Assembly: GCF_014489555.1 (NCBI RefSeq)
Contig: NZ_CP060784.1
Location: forward strand, 1,240,001 to 1,304,000
Source of the DNA: Hymenobacter qilianensis
Lineage (GTDB): Bacteria > Bacteroidota > Bacteroidia > Cytophagales > Hymenobacteraceae
Direction: 5' to 3'
DNA: 64,000 bases
Shown here one piece after another: positions 10,385 to 18,412 of the stretch (position 1 is the stretch's first letter; the number at the start of each line of letters is the position of its first letter). The translations under genes were made by a program, and so were the position numbers. Under the pieces are notes generated by a model. It made no database searches, was not told where the DNA came from, and saw only the letters and a list, made by a program, of their open reading frames with translations.

Positions 10385-10861
10385 ATGACTACGCTCGATG
10401 ATCTGTTTGCCAGGTTGCAGGAAGCCGAAGTGCCAGCGGAGATTGAAGCGTTGCAGAGCGGCATCTGGCAGATTTGGCTGACCACCCACGACCATGCCCT
10501 GGATAAGCATCTGGAGGCCGGTATGCGGGCCCTTTCGGCCGGCGACTACACCCGCGCCATTGCCGACTTTACATACCTGATCGATCACCGACCGGAGTTT
10601 GCTGAGGGCTGGAACAAGCGCGCCACGGCCTACTACATGCGGGGCGAGTACCGCGCCTCCTTGCTGGATATTGCCGAAACGCTGCGCCGTGAGCCCCGCC
10701 ATTTTGGGGCCCTTTCCGGCTGGGTGGCCATGCTGCGCATGCTGGGCGAAGACCGGAGCGCCCTGCGCGTGCTGCGCCGCCTGGCCAAAATCTGTCCGCA
10801 CTTTCCGGGTTTGCAAAGCCAGCTGCGCGACCTGCGCGACCGCACCGACGAGGACTACTAG
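10385..10861 (+). CDS. Tetratricopeptide repeat protein
   Basis: A 158-residue protein without a signal peptide. The central part reads as helix-turn-helix TPR units: AGMRALSAGDYTRAIADFTY, then a unit around AEGWNKRATAYYMRGEYRAS, then HFGALSGWVAMLRMLGEDRS. TPR proteins are protein-binding scaffolds; no partner is evident. Similar short TPR proteins with this N-terminal LDDLFARLQ segment are widespread in bacteria and uncharacterised. The ATG at 10385 is the only reasonable start. It is flanked by a repeat element upstream and a lipoprotein gene 88 bases downstream. Confidence 0.8.
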   Translation: MTTLDDLFARLQEAEVPAEIEALQSGIWQIWLTTHDHALDKHLEAGMRALSAGDYTRAIADFTYLIDHRPEFAEGWNKRATAYYMRGEYRASLLDIAETLRREPRHFGALSGWVAMLRMLGEDRSALRVLRRLAKICPHFPGLQSQLRDLRDRTDEDY

Positions 10862-10948
10862 GTAGCCATTTAATGCTGGGGGGCTTTTTCGGTCTGAAAT
10901 CAGGCTAGCCTGAATATCCAACTGGGCGGTGGTTGCGTACACGCCACT

Positions 10949-11500
10949 ATGAAATCAGCCACTCCGTTTCCACTCTCCCTGGCACCTGTTGCGGGCCTGT
11001 CTTTTGTCTGCCTTTTCCTGCTTAGCGGCTGCGACACCACGCCCCGCGAACGGCAGGAAATTGTGCGTCAGGAAGCCCGCAAGCTTGATACGCTGGCCGA
11101 CCGCGCCGGCGACCGCATCGACCGTGCCAGCGACCGCGCCGGCGACTACACTGCCTCCGCCCGCGCCCGCAATCGTCAGCCCCTGGACCCCGCCGCCGAG
11201 GCCACCTTTGCCACCGAGCTGCTGGGCACCTATGCAGCCATCGGCCAGCTTACCCCGCAGACTATTGAGCCGGCTTACACCCAGCTACTTCGCCAAACCC
11301 GCGCTAAGCGCCGCCAGTGGACCCAGCGCGACTGGGACTACGCTACCAGCATTTATCGCCGCCTGAATGATCGTCTTAAAGCGGTGCGCCTGGATGTAGT
11401 CGGACGTGATGAGCTGCGCATTCGGGGCCTGCAAGCGGAGTTTGTAGCTATGGAAGCGGGCCGCGACATCAAGGATCTGGGCCAAGCCGTGAAGGAGTAG
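10949..11500 (+). CDS. Putative lipoprotein, unknown function
   Basis: 183 residues with a lipoprotein signal peptide: a hydrophobic stretch, then the lipobox LLSGC with Cys 28. The mature part is helical and highly charged. A degenerate repeat around residues 50-75 (DRAGDRIDRASDRAGDY) suggests a short coiled or extended segment. A second helical part ends DIKDLGQAVKE. I do not recognise the family. It is probably anchored in the outer or inner membrane facing the periplasm. A strong terminator follows. Confidence 0.7.
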   Translation: MKSATPFPLSLAPVAGLSFVCLFLLSGCDTTPRERQEIVRQEARKLDTLADRAGDRIDRASDRAGDYTASARARNRQPLDPAAEATFATELLGTYAAIGQLTPQTIEPAYTQLLRQTRAKRRQWTQRDWDYATSIYRRLNDRLKAVRLDVVGRDELRIRGLQAEFVAMEAGRDIKDLGQAVKE

Positions 11501-11557
11501 CTTTTTGGCGCGTAGCTACGTCGGGCACACTGCTGTTGGGTTACGTTGTATCATAAG

Positions 11558-11592
11558 AAAAAGCCCCCCATGTTGTACATGGGGGGCTTTTT
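11558..11592. terminator. Bidirectional intrinsic terminator with C6/G6 stem
   Basis: AAAAAGCCCCCCATG pairs with CATGGGGGGCTTTTT around a short loop. The stem contains two copies of the GGGGGGC word in opposite orientation, and both flanks are runs of A or T, so it can work in both directions. Confidence 0.85.
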
Positions 11593-11743
11593 AGTGTATT
11601 TTTAAATATTCATGAAGCCAAGCGCAAAATCACTGATCTACTGCCAGTTGAAGTGATGCCTTACCGCTCTGTTTTCCGGATTTGCAGCGATTCGCGAGGT
11701 CTGTTTTCGCTTTATTTATTCTGTCTAGCCGCACCTGTTTCCT

Positions 11744-12235
11744 ATGACCACTGCATCGTCTTCCGCTTCGCCTGTGCTCTCCGATATTGAGCAGTTTAGC
11801 TCCCTGTTGGAGCGGCATGGGGTTCATACTGCCCTCCAATACCTGAACAGCCGCACCTCGCACCGCTATACCGGCATTTTTCGCTTCGATGGCGACCAGT
11901 TGCGCAACGTGGCCCTCTACGACCGGCGCGACCCCGTGAATGTGGTGCACGGCCCCGATGCTCCCCTCGAGGCCTCTTATTGCATCTTACTAACCCGGCA
12001 GCAGTCGCCCTTAGAAATCACGGATGCCGCCACTGACCCGCGCCTCAGTCACCTGATTAACAAGCCCGTGCAGTCTTACTGTGGGGTCCTGATTCGGGAT
12101 AACGAGGGCAGGCCATTCGGCTCGCTTTGCCACTTTGATACGCAGCGCTGCCAGGAGCGCACCACCGATTTGCCGCTGATGGAAGCCGCCGCCGATCTGC
12201 TCTACAACCACCTGCACCCCACCGACGCCAAGTAG
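11744..12235 (+). CDS. GAF domain protein
   Basis: 163 residues. Residues 25-158 fit a single stand-alone GAF domain: YTGIFRFDGDQLRNVALYDR, the SYCILLTR segment, then YCGVLIRDNEGRPFGSLCHF, which is the typical YxGxPL-xxxGxxxGxLC pattern. GAF domains bind small ligands or act in redox and light sensing. There is no attached output domain, so it may work as a small sensor or cofactor-binding protein. No partner gene is visible: the next gene is on the opposite strand and encodes an outer-membrane protein. Confidence 0.8.
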   Translation: MTTASSSASPVLSDIEQFSSLLERHGVHTALQYLNSRTSHRYTGIFRFDGDQLRNVALYDRRDPVNVVHGPDAPLEASYCILLTRQQSPLEITDAATDPRLSHLINKPVQSYCGVLIRDNEGRPFGSLCHFDTQRCQERTTDLPLMEAAADLLYNHLHPTDAK

Positions 12236-12298
12236 TCGTTCAGCCTCACGCACTGCTTTCCGGCCACAGCAAGCCGACTTTTAGCTTTGCGCTTTGTG

Positions 12299-12967
12299 TC
12301 AGAAAGCAATAGTGGCGCGTAGCCGCATGGCCGGACGGTGCATGGTTGTGGTTTCCTGATAGGTAAAGTCTGGACTGCCGTTGAGGTTGTCCCGGCTCGT
12401 CGTTTCGTCGCGGGCGCGCAGCACGTCGTAGTAGATTTCCGGGCTCAGGTAGAAGCTTTTATACACCCTGATTTTGGCCCCCAAGCCGGCGTTCAGACCA
12501 AGGCCGTTGGAGGTGCGGGTTTCCGTAACATCCAGGCAGCCGCACCTCCCACCCGTAAGGTCGCCGGTGGAGGTGTAGCGCCGGTAATACAGGTCAGTGA
12601 AGACGTAGAGCCAGTCGTATTTTTTCAGCGGCGCGTACTGAGCGCCCAGCTTTACTTGCAGCTCCTTGTCGGTTATATCGCTCGTCAGGCAGTCGGCGCA
12701 ATAATCGTAGTTCGGCTTCACGGTGCCCTGGCTAAAATTGCCCCCCAGCCGCACCCCAAACCGCGTGGGAGTATAGCGTAAGAACACGCCGGAAACCCAC
12801 TGAGCGGGATTGTTTGCAGGAGAATTGGCGTAGCGGTGGCCGTTGCCGGAAGGATTGTAGTTTACGACTTCGATGCCGGCCTCATAGGCGCGTTTGGTCT
12901 GGTTCTGCGCCTGGGCAAACTGGCCTGCGGCCAATAAAAACACTGCTAGGGGTAGCGTCTTAAGCAT
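12299..12967 (-). CDS. Putative outer-membrane beta-barrel protein
   Basis: About 222 residues. A signal peptide ends around QFAQAQ. The rest alternates polar and aromatic residues in strands (GVFLRYTPTRFGVRLGGNFS, DWLYVFTDLYYRRYTS, IRVYKSFYLSPEIYYDVL) and ends in Phe (LRATIAF), as expected of a small beta-barrel. Four Cys occur in two short clusters (YCADCL, RCGCLD), possibly forming disulfides in loops. The function is unknown. I chose the ATG at 12967 (MLKTLP); 12979 is equally possible. Confidence 0.65.
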   Translation of the reverse strand: MLKTLPLAVFLLAAGQFAQAQNQTKRAYEAGIEVVNYNPSGNGHRYANSPANNPAQWVSGVFLRYTPTRFGVRLGGNFSQGTVKPNYDYCADCLTSDITDKELQVKLGAQYAPLKKYDWLYVFTDLYYRRYTSTGDLTGGRCGCLDVTETRTSNGLGLNAGLGAKIRVYKSFYLSPEIYYDVLRARDETTSRDNLNGSPDFTYQETTTMHRPAMRLRATIAF

Positions 12968-13161
12968 AATTACAGACATGGGAATGAGGAGGAAGAGAAA
13001 CCGGGCAGGCGCTGAGCCGTAGCTGCCTGGTACCAAATTGCACTTCGGTGCCTAGCTGACTCTGGGGCGATGAGGCCTGTGGGCCGGCAAATGGTTGCAA
13101 ACCTCCACCATGATGCTGCGCACGGGTTTTGTACCGGCTAAGTCATTCTCATTCTGATTTC

Positions 13162-14645
13162 ATGTTCGTTTCCAAGTTATTGCTGCGGCTGTTTCTGCTG
13201 CTTCCCGTCACTGCTGCCCTGGCGCAGGCGCCGCTTATCGAAACTGCCGAAACCGTGCCCGCCGCCGATCAGTGGCTACAGCCCGGCGACCGGCTGCAAG
13301 TGCGTCTGAAAGGCCAGCCGGGCGCAACGGCTACGTTTCTGGGGGCAAATTGATGACCGAAATGCCCCCTACGCTCACCAATGGCCAGCTTGGCATTTAT
13401 CAAGGCACCTACGTGGTGCAGCCCGGCGATACGCTACCGGATCGGCCCATCGCCTTTGAGCTGCTCACTCCCGACAGTATGCTCACCGTGGCTTTCAGCC
13501 AGAACAAAGTGCGTTTTCTAAACCAAAATGCCCCCCAGCTGGCCGTTACGAAGGGCCCCTTGGCTTACCTGAACTATGGCCTGGGTGAGGACCGCCTGGG
13601 CGGGGCCAAGATGGGCTACCTCGACTCGTTGGTGGTACTGCACATTACGGGCAAGGTTGGCAACCAGTATCGGGTGCGGCTGGCCGAAAACCAGACCGCC
13701 TGGGTGCCTGAGAACAACGTGCGTTTTTTGCCCCCCGGCGGCTTTGCGCCCGCCTCGCTTACTGGCTCCTGGATCGTGCAGGGCGATTCGCTCTACGACT
13801 ATGTGCGCGTGCCCCTCACCGAGCGCCTGCCCTACCGCTCCCAAGTTCTCACCGAACCTAGTCGCTTGGTCATCGACGTATTCGGGGCTACCTCCAACAC
13901 CAACTGGATAACCCAGCGCGCCGGCTTGCAGGCCCTCGGCGATGTGCATTATGAGCAGGTGCAGCCCGACGTATTTCGGCTTGTGCTGCATTTGCGCCAC
14001 CGCCAAAGCTGGGGCTACGGCATTGGTTACCAGAATAATGTGCTGACCGTTCGCGTAAAACGCCCCCCAGCTAAGATGAGTCTGCGCGGCCTGACCGTAG
14101 CCGTGGATGCCGGCCACGGCGGCCCCAATACCGGGGCCGTAGGGGCCAGCGGCGCCCGCGAAAAAGACCTCACTTTAGCTATTGCCCAACGTTTGCAGCG
14201 GGCCCTAGAGCGCAAAGGCGCCCGCGTGCTGATGACCCGCGACGCCGACGTGAGCGTAGACAACGGCGACAGAATTCTGCGCCTGCGCCAGTCCAACCCC
14301 GATTTGCTGGTCAGTATTCACGTCAACTCCTCGGGTAACAAGGCTGTACGGGGCACCAGCACCTACTACCGCTACGTAGCGTTTCGGCCTCTATCAACAG
14401 CGCTGTACACTGAAATGCTGGCTACGGGCCTGCCGGGCTTTGGCAACGTGGGCAGCTTCAATTTTGGCCTAAATGGCCCAACCGAATACCCGAATGCCTT
14501 GGTAGAAACGGCCTTCGTTTCAAACCCTGAGGATGAGCGCCTTCTCACCTCACCTGATTTTCAGCAGCAGATGGCCGAAAGTATGGTCCGGGGCTGGCAA
14601 ATTTTCTGCGGGCTAGTCGGCAGCCCGGTTTGCGCGGCTGGCTGA
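13162..14645 (+). CDS. N-acetylmuramoyl-L-alanine amidase, one frameshift
   Basis: About 494 residues. A signal peptide ends ALAQ. A middle region resembles SH3-like and AMIN segments (around RVRLAENQTAWVPENNV and SRLVIDVFGATSN). The C-terminal Amidase_3 domain has the zinc ligands in VDAGHGG, REKDL and VSIHVN and the catalytic Glu in LVETAFVSNPEDE. Such enzymes cut the stem peptide from murein at cell division. The frame breaks at G5 13341-13345; one extra G gives ATFLGGKLMTEMPP and joins the signal peptide to the enzyme. Upstream of the start lies about 190 bases shared with the divergent outer-membrane gene. Confidence 0.88.
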
Positions 14646-14838
14646 GTCGCAAGCCCGCTGAGCAGTAGGCTACGGCTGTTAGCTATAGTTGTTTAGCAAC
14701 ATTTATAGCTTTTAGGTTGATAATCTGAAACAAAAGCTTCTACCTTCCTGATTCTCAATGCAAGAGACGCATCTGCAGCCTCTGCCCTGCCCCAGCTCTC
14801 TCCCGTTCACCTATTTCCCACCACTCTTTTATTACTGC

Positions 14839-16242
14839 ATGGCAACCTCTACCTCATGGCTGGATCGCAGCCGTACCATTGCCGGGCCGGGCTTCAACCG
14901 CTGGCTTATTCCGCCGGCGGCCCTCGCCATTCATCTTGCCATCGGGCAGGCCTACGCCTTCAGCGTATTCAAAAAGCCAATGGGAGCCCTTATCAGTGGA
15001 GATGTGAACGCCCCGGCTCCTAGCGACTGGACACCCGGCCAGCTCGCGGTCATTTTCTCCATTGCCATCGTGCTCCTGGGTTTGTCGGCGGCGGTGTTTG
15101 GCAAATGGCTGGAGCGAGTTGGGCCGCGCAAGGCGATGCTGGCTTCGGCTTTATGCTTTAGCGGCGGCTTCTTTATTTCGGCCCTGGGCGTATCCATACA
15201 CAACATCTGGCTGGTGTACTTCGGCTATGGCTTTGTGGGCGGCATCGGACTGGGCATCGGATACATTTCACCGGTAAGTACGCTAATCAAGTGGTTTCCC
15301 GACAGGCCGGGCGTAGCTACGGGCATGGCTATTATGGGCTTTGGCGGCGGCGCCATGATCGGCTCGCCCCTGGCCGTAGCGCTGATGGCTTATTTCAAAG
15401 ATTCGGCCCCCATGGGCGTAGCGCCTACCATGCTCACGATGGGAGCTATTTACCTGGTTTTCATGATGTTTGGGGTGTTCACAATTCGGGTACCAGCCGA
15501 AGGCTGGAAACCGGAAGGCTATGTGCCCAACACTCAGCATTCAACGCTTATTACGGCGGCCAACGTGGATGCCGACACGGCCATCAAAACCCCGCAGTTC
15601 TGGCTGCTATGGGTGGTACTGGTTACGAATGTAACGGCTGGTATCGGGGTGCTCGAAACAGCCTCCCCGCTTATTCAGGAAACCTTTTCCGATGTATCTA
15701 TGGGTGAGGGCCTGGGTGTAACGGCGGCGGCGGCGGCAGGCTTTGTTGGTCTGCTGAGCTTGTTCAATCTGCTGGGGCGCTTTTTCTGGTCGTCGGCCTC
15801 GGATAAGCTGGGCCGCAAGCCTACCTACATGATTTACTTTGGGTTGGGCATTGTGCTCTACGCTTTGGTCCCTACGCTGGCGGCCAATCACTCGCTGGCT
15901 TTGTTTGTCATCGTGTGCTGCGTGATTCTGAGCATGTACGGCGGTGGTTTCGCTACTATTCCAGCTTACCTGCGCGACTTGTTTGGCACTATGCAGGTGG
16001 GGGCCATTCACGGGCGCCTGCTCACTGCTTGGTCAACGGCTGGCATTCTGGGACCCCTGATTGTTAACTACTTGCACCAAAGTCAGAAGGACAAAGGGCT
16101 GACCGGGGCTGAGGCGTATCAAACGGTGTTTTATGTGATGGCCGGAGTGCTGGTAGTTGGCCTGATTGCCAATATGCTGGTGAAGGCCGTAAACGAGAAA
16201 TATCACTACAAGGAAGCCGCTGCCAAAAAAGTGGCTGCTTAG
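14839..16242 (+). CDS. OFA-family MFS transporter (oxalate/formate antiporter-like)
   Basis: 467 residues with twelve predicted membrane helices. The first helix carries the family-typical AIHLAIGQAYAFSVF, and helix 4 onward has GFVGGIGLGIGYISPVSTLIKWFPDRPG, which marks the oxalate:formate antiporter branch of the major facilitator superfamily. The substrate is probably a small carboxylate; oxalate/formate is known for one member only. The ATG at 14839 starts just before MATSTSWLDRSR and is preferred over the upstream ATG at 14758. A 49-residue membrane protein follows, the companion subunit seen next to this branch. Confidence 0.85.
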   Translation: MATSTSWLDRSRTIAGPGFNRWLIPPAALAIHLAIGQAYAFSVFKKPMGALISGDVNAPAPSDWTPGQLAVIFSIAIVLLGLSAAVFGKWLERVGPRKAMLASALCFSGGFFISALGVSIHNIWLVYFGYGFVGGIGLGIGYISPVSTLIKWFPDRPGVATGMAIMGFGGGAMIGSPLAVALMAYFKDSAPMGVAPTMLTMGAIYLVFMMFGVFTIRVPAEGWKPEGYVPNTQHSTLITAANVDADTAIKTPQFWLLWVVLVTNVTAGIGVLETASPLIQETFSDVSMGEGLGVTAAAAAGFVGLLSLFNLLGRFFWSSASDKLGRKPTYMIYFGLGIVLYALVPTLAANHSLALFVIVCCVILSMYGGGFATIPAYLRDLFGTMQVGAIHGRLLTAWSTAGILGPLIVNYLHQSQKDKGLTGAEAYQTVFYVMAGVLVVGLIANMLVKAVNEKYHYKEAAAKKVAA

Positions 16243-16281
16243 GGCTCGAACCGGCTTCGGCCATCATCAAAAAAACTTCGC

Positions 16282-16431
16282 ATGGACAATCGCATAAATC
16301 CTACCGTTCCCGAACCCGCCGCTACGCCTTCATCGGGCCTGCAAACGGCATTGGCCTGGCTGTATGTCGGCGTGCCGCTTCTGTGGGGCGTTTCCCAAAC
16401 GTTTATCAAAGCGCTGGACTTGTTCAAATAA
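16282..16431 (+). CDS. MFS transporter small subunit (49 residues)
   Basis: A short ORF 39 bases after the transporter. It has a polar Pro-rich N-terminus and one hydrophobic helix (ALAWLYVGVPLLWGVSQTF) followed by IKALDLFK. Tiny single-helix proteins of this form occur directly after OFA-type MFS genes in many bacteria and are regarded as small subunits of the transporter. Size, order and helix all fit. The role is unproven; it could stabilise or regulate the carrier. A GCCCCCC word lies just after the stop codon. Confidence 0.75.
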   Translation: MDNRINPTVPEPAATPSSGLQTALAWLYVGVPLLWGVSQTFIKALDLFK

Positions 16432-16454
16432 GCCCCCCACGCATATTTTTTGCC

Positions 16455-16489
16455 ACGAGAAGCACCTAATCGGGTGCTTCTCGTGTTTT
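16455..16489 (+). terminator. Intrinsic terminator after the MFS operon
   Basis: ACGAGAAGCACC pairs with GGGTGCTTCTCGT across a short loop and is followed by GTTTTA. It closes the transporter and small-subunit transcript. Confidence 0.8.
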
Positions 16490-16508
16490 AGCTCAAATCC
16501 TACTTTCT

Positions 16509-16829
16509 ATGTTCATTGAGTCAACTGATGGCACGGTGGTGCTGCTGGAGTCATTTGCTAATTCTATTTCGGCGCACCTGGCCAAAAATCAGCTGGAAAC
16601 GGCTGGCATTGCCTGCTTTATCAGCAACGAAAATCGGCCCTACGGCCCTATTTCGGGTGGCGTACGGCTGCACGTGCGCCAGCAGGATCTGGAAGCCGCG
16701 CAACAGATTTTGTCCGAGCACAGCGCCTTGATGACAGCCGTGCAGGATGACGATTTGGACACAACTCAAGCGACTTCCGACTCATCCGGCAGCCTGCTTA
16801 CGCGGCTGCGGGCGTGGCTGCTTTCGTAG
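16509..16829 (+). CDS. DUF2007-type putative signal-transducing protein
   Basis: 106 residues. Residues 10-70 match the DUF2007 fold, a ferredoxin-like unit: VVLLESFANSISAHLAKNQL, then ETAGIACFISNENRPYGPIS, then GGVRLHVRQQDLEAAQQIL. The domain is described as a likely signal-transduction or PII-like small-molecule domain, but no function is established. The C-terminal 30 residues are acidic, then basic and amphipathic (LLTRLRAWLLS). It is a stand-alone gene between a terminator and the sulfur-type leader. Confidence 0.75.
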   Translation: MFIESTDGTVVLLESFANSISAHLAKNQLETAGIACFISNENRPYGPISGGVRLHVRQQDLEAAQQILSEHSALMTAVQDDDLDTTQATSDSSGSLLTRLRAWLLS

Positions 16830-16912
16830 TATTTGCTCTGCTGGAATTGCAGGCCAGAACGACGACCCTTCTTTAAAAATCACCTCATCAACGACTAGGG
16901 TACAACCTCGGA

Positions 16913-16945
16913 TTTGGGATATTAAAAATCCTGATAGTACCTTTG
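16913..16945 (+). promoter_or_regulatory. Bacteroidetes-type promoter for the ATP-grasp/LLM operon
   Basis: A -33 TTTG (16913-16916) and a -7 TACCTTTG (16938-16945, consensus TAnnTTTG) are separated by 21 bases. This is close to the Bacteroidota sigma-A arrangement. Transcription would begin near 16952, about 20 bases before the riboswitch helix. Confidence 0.7.
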
Positions 16946-16972
16946 CACTACCAATTCTTTCCCATCAAAGGA

Positions 16973-17070
16973 TTGTTTTTATACAGAGGCGCAGAGAGAC
17001 AGGCTCCGCGAAGCGCCGGCAACCCCCACTCCCCGTGGAACGGTGCCAAGTCCTGACCATATAAAAACAA
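16973..17070 (+). promoter_or_regulatory. SAM-I/IV-like riboswitch in the leader
   Basis: P1 is an 11-bp helix between 16973-16983 (TTGTTTTTATA) and 17060-17070. Within it a GGCGC/GCGCC helix encloses AGAGAGACAGGCTC, followed by CCGGCAACC and CGGTGCCAAGTCC. That order matches the S-box core (the GGCAACC and GGTGCxAxxTCC signatures). It probably senses S-adenosylmethionine or a related sulfur compound. It is followed after six bases by a short Cys-rich ORF instead of a plain terminator. The exact subclass needs a covariance model. Confidence 0.75.
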
Positions 17071-17076
17071 GTTACC

Positions 17077-17169
17077 GTGGACTTTTTCAACACCTCCGCC
17101 TTCTCCCCGTCCCTCGTTGCTTCGCAACCGTGCTGTTGTATGCGCTCGGTAGGACAAGGTTGTTGTTGA
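17077..17169 (+). CDS. 30-codon Cys-rich leader ORF
   Basis: A GTG-initiated ORF of 30 codons encoding a peptide that ends PCCCMRSVGQGCC. It has five Cys: a triplet at 19-21 and a pair as the last two residues before TGA. It lies six bases after the riboswitch and about 260 bases before the ATP-grasp gene. Consecutive Cys codons in short ORFs upstream of sulfur genes act as ribosome-stalling sensors of Cys-tRNA in some bacteria, which is the simplest reading here. A precursor peptide for the following ATP-grasp enzyme is a less likely alternative. Translation is not proven. Confidence 0.5.
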   Translation: MDFFNTSAFSPSLVASQPCCCMRSVGQGCC

Positions 17170-17428
17170 TTTCCCCTCTTCCCTTTCCTGCCGGCAACCT
17201 AGCCTGACGCTTTTCTAGCGACTGGCTGGTGCTCCTGTTTTCGCGGCTCCGCCTTGTAGGCGCCAGTGCCGAGCACCTCGCTACCGCTATTCAGGCCTTG
17301 CTGGCTACGGCCCTGCGGCGCTCCAACTTATTCGGTCTGTTTCATGCAGCAAAAAAGCCCCCAGCTTTTACTGCCGTTGGCAACGCGCCGATTTCCAATG
17401 TTTTCACTTACTTACTATAGCACCTAAC
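17170..17428 (+). other. Leader between the Cys-rich ORF and the ATP-grasp gene
   Basis: About 260 bases without a convincing gene. GGTGCTC (about 17232) and GAGCACC (about 17272) can form a stem with an inner GGC-rich hairpin. A lone AAAAAAGCCCCCAGC half-terminator lies at about 17347. It has no canonical hairpin-plus-T-run terminator, so if the Cys ORF acts as an attenuator the mechanism is more likely Rho- or translation-linked. That is inference. Confidence 0.4.
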
Positions 17429-18412
17429 ATGTCTGATTTACAGAAGCCTATCGGCATTTATTATGAGCACCCCGAATGGTTTAAGCCCTTATTTGCGGAG
17501 CTGGACCGCCGCGGTTTGCCCTACGAAAAGATTGACGCTGCCCATCACCTGTTTGACCCCGCCGAGAAGGAAAGCCGCTATAGCCTGGTGGTGAATCGGA
17601 TGAGCTCTTCGGCTTATCTGCGCGGACACGGACAAGGCATTTTTCACACCGCCGGCTTCGCTACTCACCTGGAGCGACTGGGCGTGCGTATCATCAACGG
17701 CTCGGCGGCTACGGCTATTGAGACGAATAAGGCGCGCCAACTCTCCCTGTTCGAGTCATTGGGGCTGAGCTACCCGAAGTCGTTCGTGATAAACCACGCC
17801 TCGCGGGCCGTGGATGCGGCTAAGCAGCTGCGCTTTCCTATTGTGGTGAAGGTGAACATTGGCGGCAGCGGCGCGGGCATTATTCGCTTCGATACGCCCG
17901 AAGGCCTGCAAGCAGCCGTGGACGCGAATCAAATTGATCTGGGCATCGACCAAACGGCGTTGGTGCAGGAGTACGTGACGCCGCGTGGGGGGCATATTAC
18001 CCGCGTGGAAACCCTGGATGGCAAGTTTTTATACGCCATGAAGGTGTACACGACGGGCGAGAGCTTTAACCTTTGCCCAGCCGAAATCTGCCAGATACCC
18101 GACGAGCCTACGGCCGGCGACTTCTGCCTGACCGAAGCACCCAAGAAAGGCATTCAGGTGGAAGCTACTACGCCGCCCGATGAGATAATTGAGGCCGTGG
18201 AGCGCATAGTGGCTTCCGCCAAAATCGACGTGGGTGGCATCGAGTATCTGATTGATGACCGCACCGGCGAGGCACTGTTCTACGACATCAATGCCTTATC
18301 CAACTTCGTGGCCGACGCCGTGAACGTGGTAGGCTTTGACCCTTACGCCCGCTTCGTGGACTACCTGGAGCAGCAACTCGAATTGACCACCGCAAACGCT
18401 CTGACAATATGA
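17429..18412 (+). CDS. RimK-like ATP-grasp ligase
   Basis: 327 residues of the ATP-grasp fold. The signature parts are FPIVVKVNIGGSGAGI (nucleotide-binding Lys and Gly-rich loop, about residue 140), ALVQEYVTPRGGHITRVE, and the Mg-binding end IEYLIDDRTGEALFYDINAL. The family joins a carboxylate to an amine or thiol by an acyl-phosphate. RimK relatives add amino acids to peptides or small molecules. Its own substrate is unknown. It overlaps the next gene by ATGA, so the two are co-translated. The upstream SAM-type riboswitch points to sulfur metabolism. Confidence 0.8.
   Translation: MSDLQKPIGIYYEHPEWFKPLFAELDRRGLPYEKIDAAHHLFDPAEKESRYSLVVNRMSSSAYLRGHGQGIFHTAGFATHLERLGVRIINGSAATAIETNKARQLSLFESLGLSYPKSFVINHASRAVDAAKQLRFPIVVKVNIGGSGAGIIRFDTPEGLQAAVDANQIDLGIDQTALVQEYVTPRGGHITRVETLDGKFLYAMKVYTTGESFNLCPAEICQIPDEPTAGDFCLTEAPKKGIQVEATTPPDEIIEAVERIVASAKIDVGGIEYLIDDRTGEALFYDINALSNFVADAVNVVGFDPYARFVDYLEQQLELTTANALTI

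Noticed and set aside
12282..12289. Promoter element TAGCTTTG on the plus strand
   Set aside because: It fits the -7 consensus, but downstream is the 3' end of a minus-strand gene and no plus-strand gene follows it.
17229..17420. 63-codon open frame just before the ATP-grasp gene
   Set aside because: It lies in the structured leader, has no motif, and its composition reads like translated non-coding sequence. The shorter Cys-rich ORF upstream is the better candidate.
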